From assembly GCA_028291985.1 (NCBI GenBank), contig JAQGNE010000044.1, positions 1-64,000 of the forward strand: a stretch of DNA of 64,000 bases. Reading direction: 5' to 3'. This DNA is from Polaromonas sp. Its GTDB lineage: Bacteria > Pseudomonadota > Gammaproteobacteria > Burkholderiales > Burkholderiaceae_C. The notes under the pieces are model-generated. The model worked only from the letters and a program-made list of their open reading frames with translations, did not search any database and was not told where the DNA came from. Positions 63,049-64,000 of this stretch are shown here, piece by piece. Position 1 is the first letter of the stretch. Each line of letters opens with the position of its first letter. A program made the position numbers and the translations under genes.

Positions 63049-64000
63049 TCAGGCCTGAACCGAGCGCCCGATCTCCGGCCAGCGATGGTGCAGGTAAATC
63101 CATCCCACGAGACCTATGCACATCAGTGCCAGCGAGGCTGCGGCCAAGCCAATGGTGGAATGCATTACCAGCGGCGCGATGATGCCGGCTACGATGCCGT
63201 TGGCCGATGACCCCACGAAGGCCTGCAGTGAGGAAGCCATGCCCCGGCGCTCGGGGTACAGGTCAAGCACCAGCAAAGTCACCACCGGCACCATCAGCGC
63301 CCAGCCAAAACCGAACACCGCAATGGGAAACAGCGACCATGACACCTGTGCATCAAACAGCAGGTTGGCCGCCAGATTGATCACCGAGATGGTGAGCATG
63401 ATCACAAATCCATGGCGGATCTGCGTCTTGGGCGCGATCTTGCCGGCCAGCCGGCCGCTCAGCCAGGCGCCCGACATGATGCCGCTGATGGTGAGCACGA
63501 AGAACCAGAAGAACTGCGTGGGTGCGAGGCCCATGTGGGTGCCCAGAAACTCGGGCGCTGACAGCACATACAAGAACATGCCATTGAACGGAATGCCACT
63601 GGCCAGCGCCAGCAGCAAAAATCGCGGACTCGAGCCGATTTGCCAGTAGCCCCGCATCAGATGCTTCACTTCAAAGGGCTGCCGATCGCTGACATCCAGA
63701 GTTTCCGGCAGGTATTTGAAATTTGCCAGCCACAGGACCGCGCCCACCCCGGTTAGAAACCAGAAAATGCTGTGCCAGCCGGCATGCACAAACAGCCAGC
63801 CGCCCACAATCGGCGCCAGGGCAGGGGCCACACCAAAGTAGATCGTCACCTGGCTCATGACCTGCTGTGCCTGGGCCGGGGGGTACATGTCGCGTATGAC
63901 AGCACGCGACACCACGATGCCAGCGCCGGTCGACAAGCCCTGCATGGCGCGAAAGAACACCAGCTGGCCTATGGTTTCGGACAGTGCGCAGCCCGCGGAC
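63049..64000 (-). CDS. Bcr/CflA-family MFS drug transporter (5' end outside window)
   Basis: The visible 317 residues or so cover roughly helices 4-12 of a twelve-helix DHA1 transporter: FFRAMQGLSTGAGIVVSRAV, then IRDMYPPAQAQQVMSQV, PALAPIVGGWLFVHAGWHSI, a cytoplasmic loop rich in polar residues, and the C-terminal helices ending HHRWPEIGRSVQA. The frame is open through base 63999, with the N-terminal part beyond the window. Bcr/CflA members export drugs such as bicyclomycin or sulfonamides; the substrate here is unknown. Confidence 0.9.
   Translation of the reverse strand, partial: SAGCALSETIGQLVFFRAMQGLSTGAGIVVSRAVIRDMYPPAQAQQVMSQVTIYFGVAPALAPIVGGWLFVHAGWHSIFWFLTGVGAVLWLANFKYLPETLDVSDRQPFEVKHLMRGYWQIGSSPRFLLLALASGIPFNGMFLYVLSAPEFLGTHMGLAPTQFFWFFVLTISGIMSGAWLSGRLAGKIAPKTQIRHGFVIMLTISVINLAANLLFDAQVSWSLFPIAVFGFGWALMVPVVTLLVLDLYPERRGMASSLQAFVGSSANGIVAGIIAPLVMHSTIGLAAASLALMCIGLVGWIYLHHRWPEIGRSVQA

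Overview
The window looks like chromosomal DNA of a betaproteobacterium of the family Comamonadaceae, most likely near Polaromonas or Rhodoferax. This rests on the protein families and neighbourhoods seen (leuS-lptE-holA, argS-SPOR-dsbA, lptA-lptB-rpoN, pgpA-pncC, a proteobacterial-type gshA) and on many short GCTAT...ATAGC repeats of a kind I associate with that family. No rRNA, tRNA, CRISPR array or intact insertion sequence was seen.

Layout. 1-8.4 kb: the 3' end of leuS, then lptE, holA and proA. A 3.7 kb block sits between lptE and holA: a decayed tripartite-tricarboxylate receptor gene, arginase (rocF), ornithine cyclodeaminase (ocd) and a divergent Lrp/AsnC regulator. A remnant of a type ISP restriction-modification gene and a C-terminally altered Uma2-type nuclease lie between holA and proA. 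8.5-13.2 kb: gshA, kup and a YecA/SEC-C protein. 13.3-27.4 kb, all on the minus strand: a 2190-residue RTX protein with an animal-type haem peroxidase domain, followed by its apparent type I secretion genes (ABC, HlyD, TolC), then a multicopper oxidase with an SCO1/SenC copper chaperone. This is the most striking region. 28-37 kb: PIN-domain protein, rlmL-like methyltransferase, rpoN, lptB, lptA, dsbA, SPOR protein, argS. 37-46 kb: PsiF-like protein, argP/lysE exporter pair, LysR regulator, CaiB/BaiF CoA-transferase, haloacid dehalogenase, TauE/SafE permease, malate synthase G. 46-58.3 kb: DUF1631 protein, zinc metallopeptidase, 4-oxalocrotonate tautomerase, DHA2 transporter, class II amidotransferase, gshB, BenE symporter, DUF2238 protein, fluoroacetate-dehalogenase-like hydrolase. 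58.3-64 kb: a frameshifted SnoaL-like gene, a sugE with a premature amber codon, glutathione transferase, a streptogramin-lyase-like propeller, pncC-pgpA, a small lipoprotein and a partial Bcr/CflA transporter.

Functional threads. Arginine to ornithine to proline (rocF, ocd) is encoded next to proA. gshA, gshB and a GST cover glutathione synthesis and use. lptE, lptA and lptB serve LPS export. The peroxidase/T1SS and copper-oxidase genes together suggest an extracellular oxidative function, possibly Mn(II) oxidation; this is inference.

Repeats. A short repeat family occurs in intergenic DNA, inside or at the ends of reading frames (leuS, rpoN, a CoA-transferase gene, a PIN gene), and as part of the glcB terminator. 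Two copies of a larger nested palindrome, made of two inverted repeats around a GC-rich hairpin, flank holA and kup.
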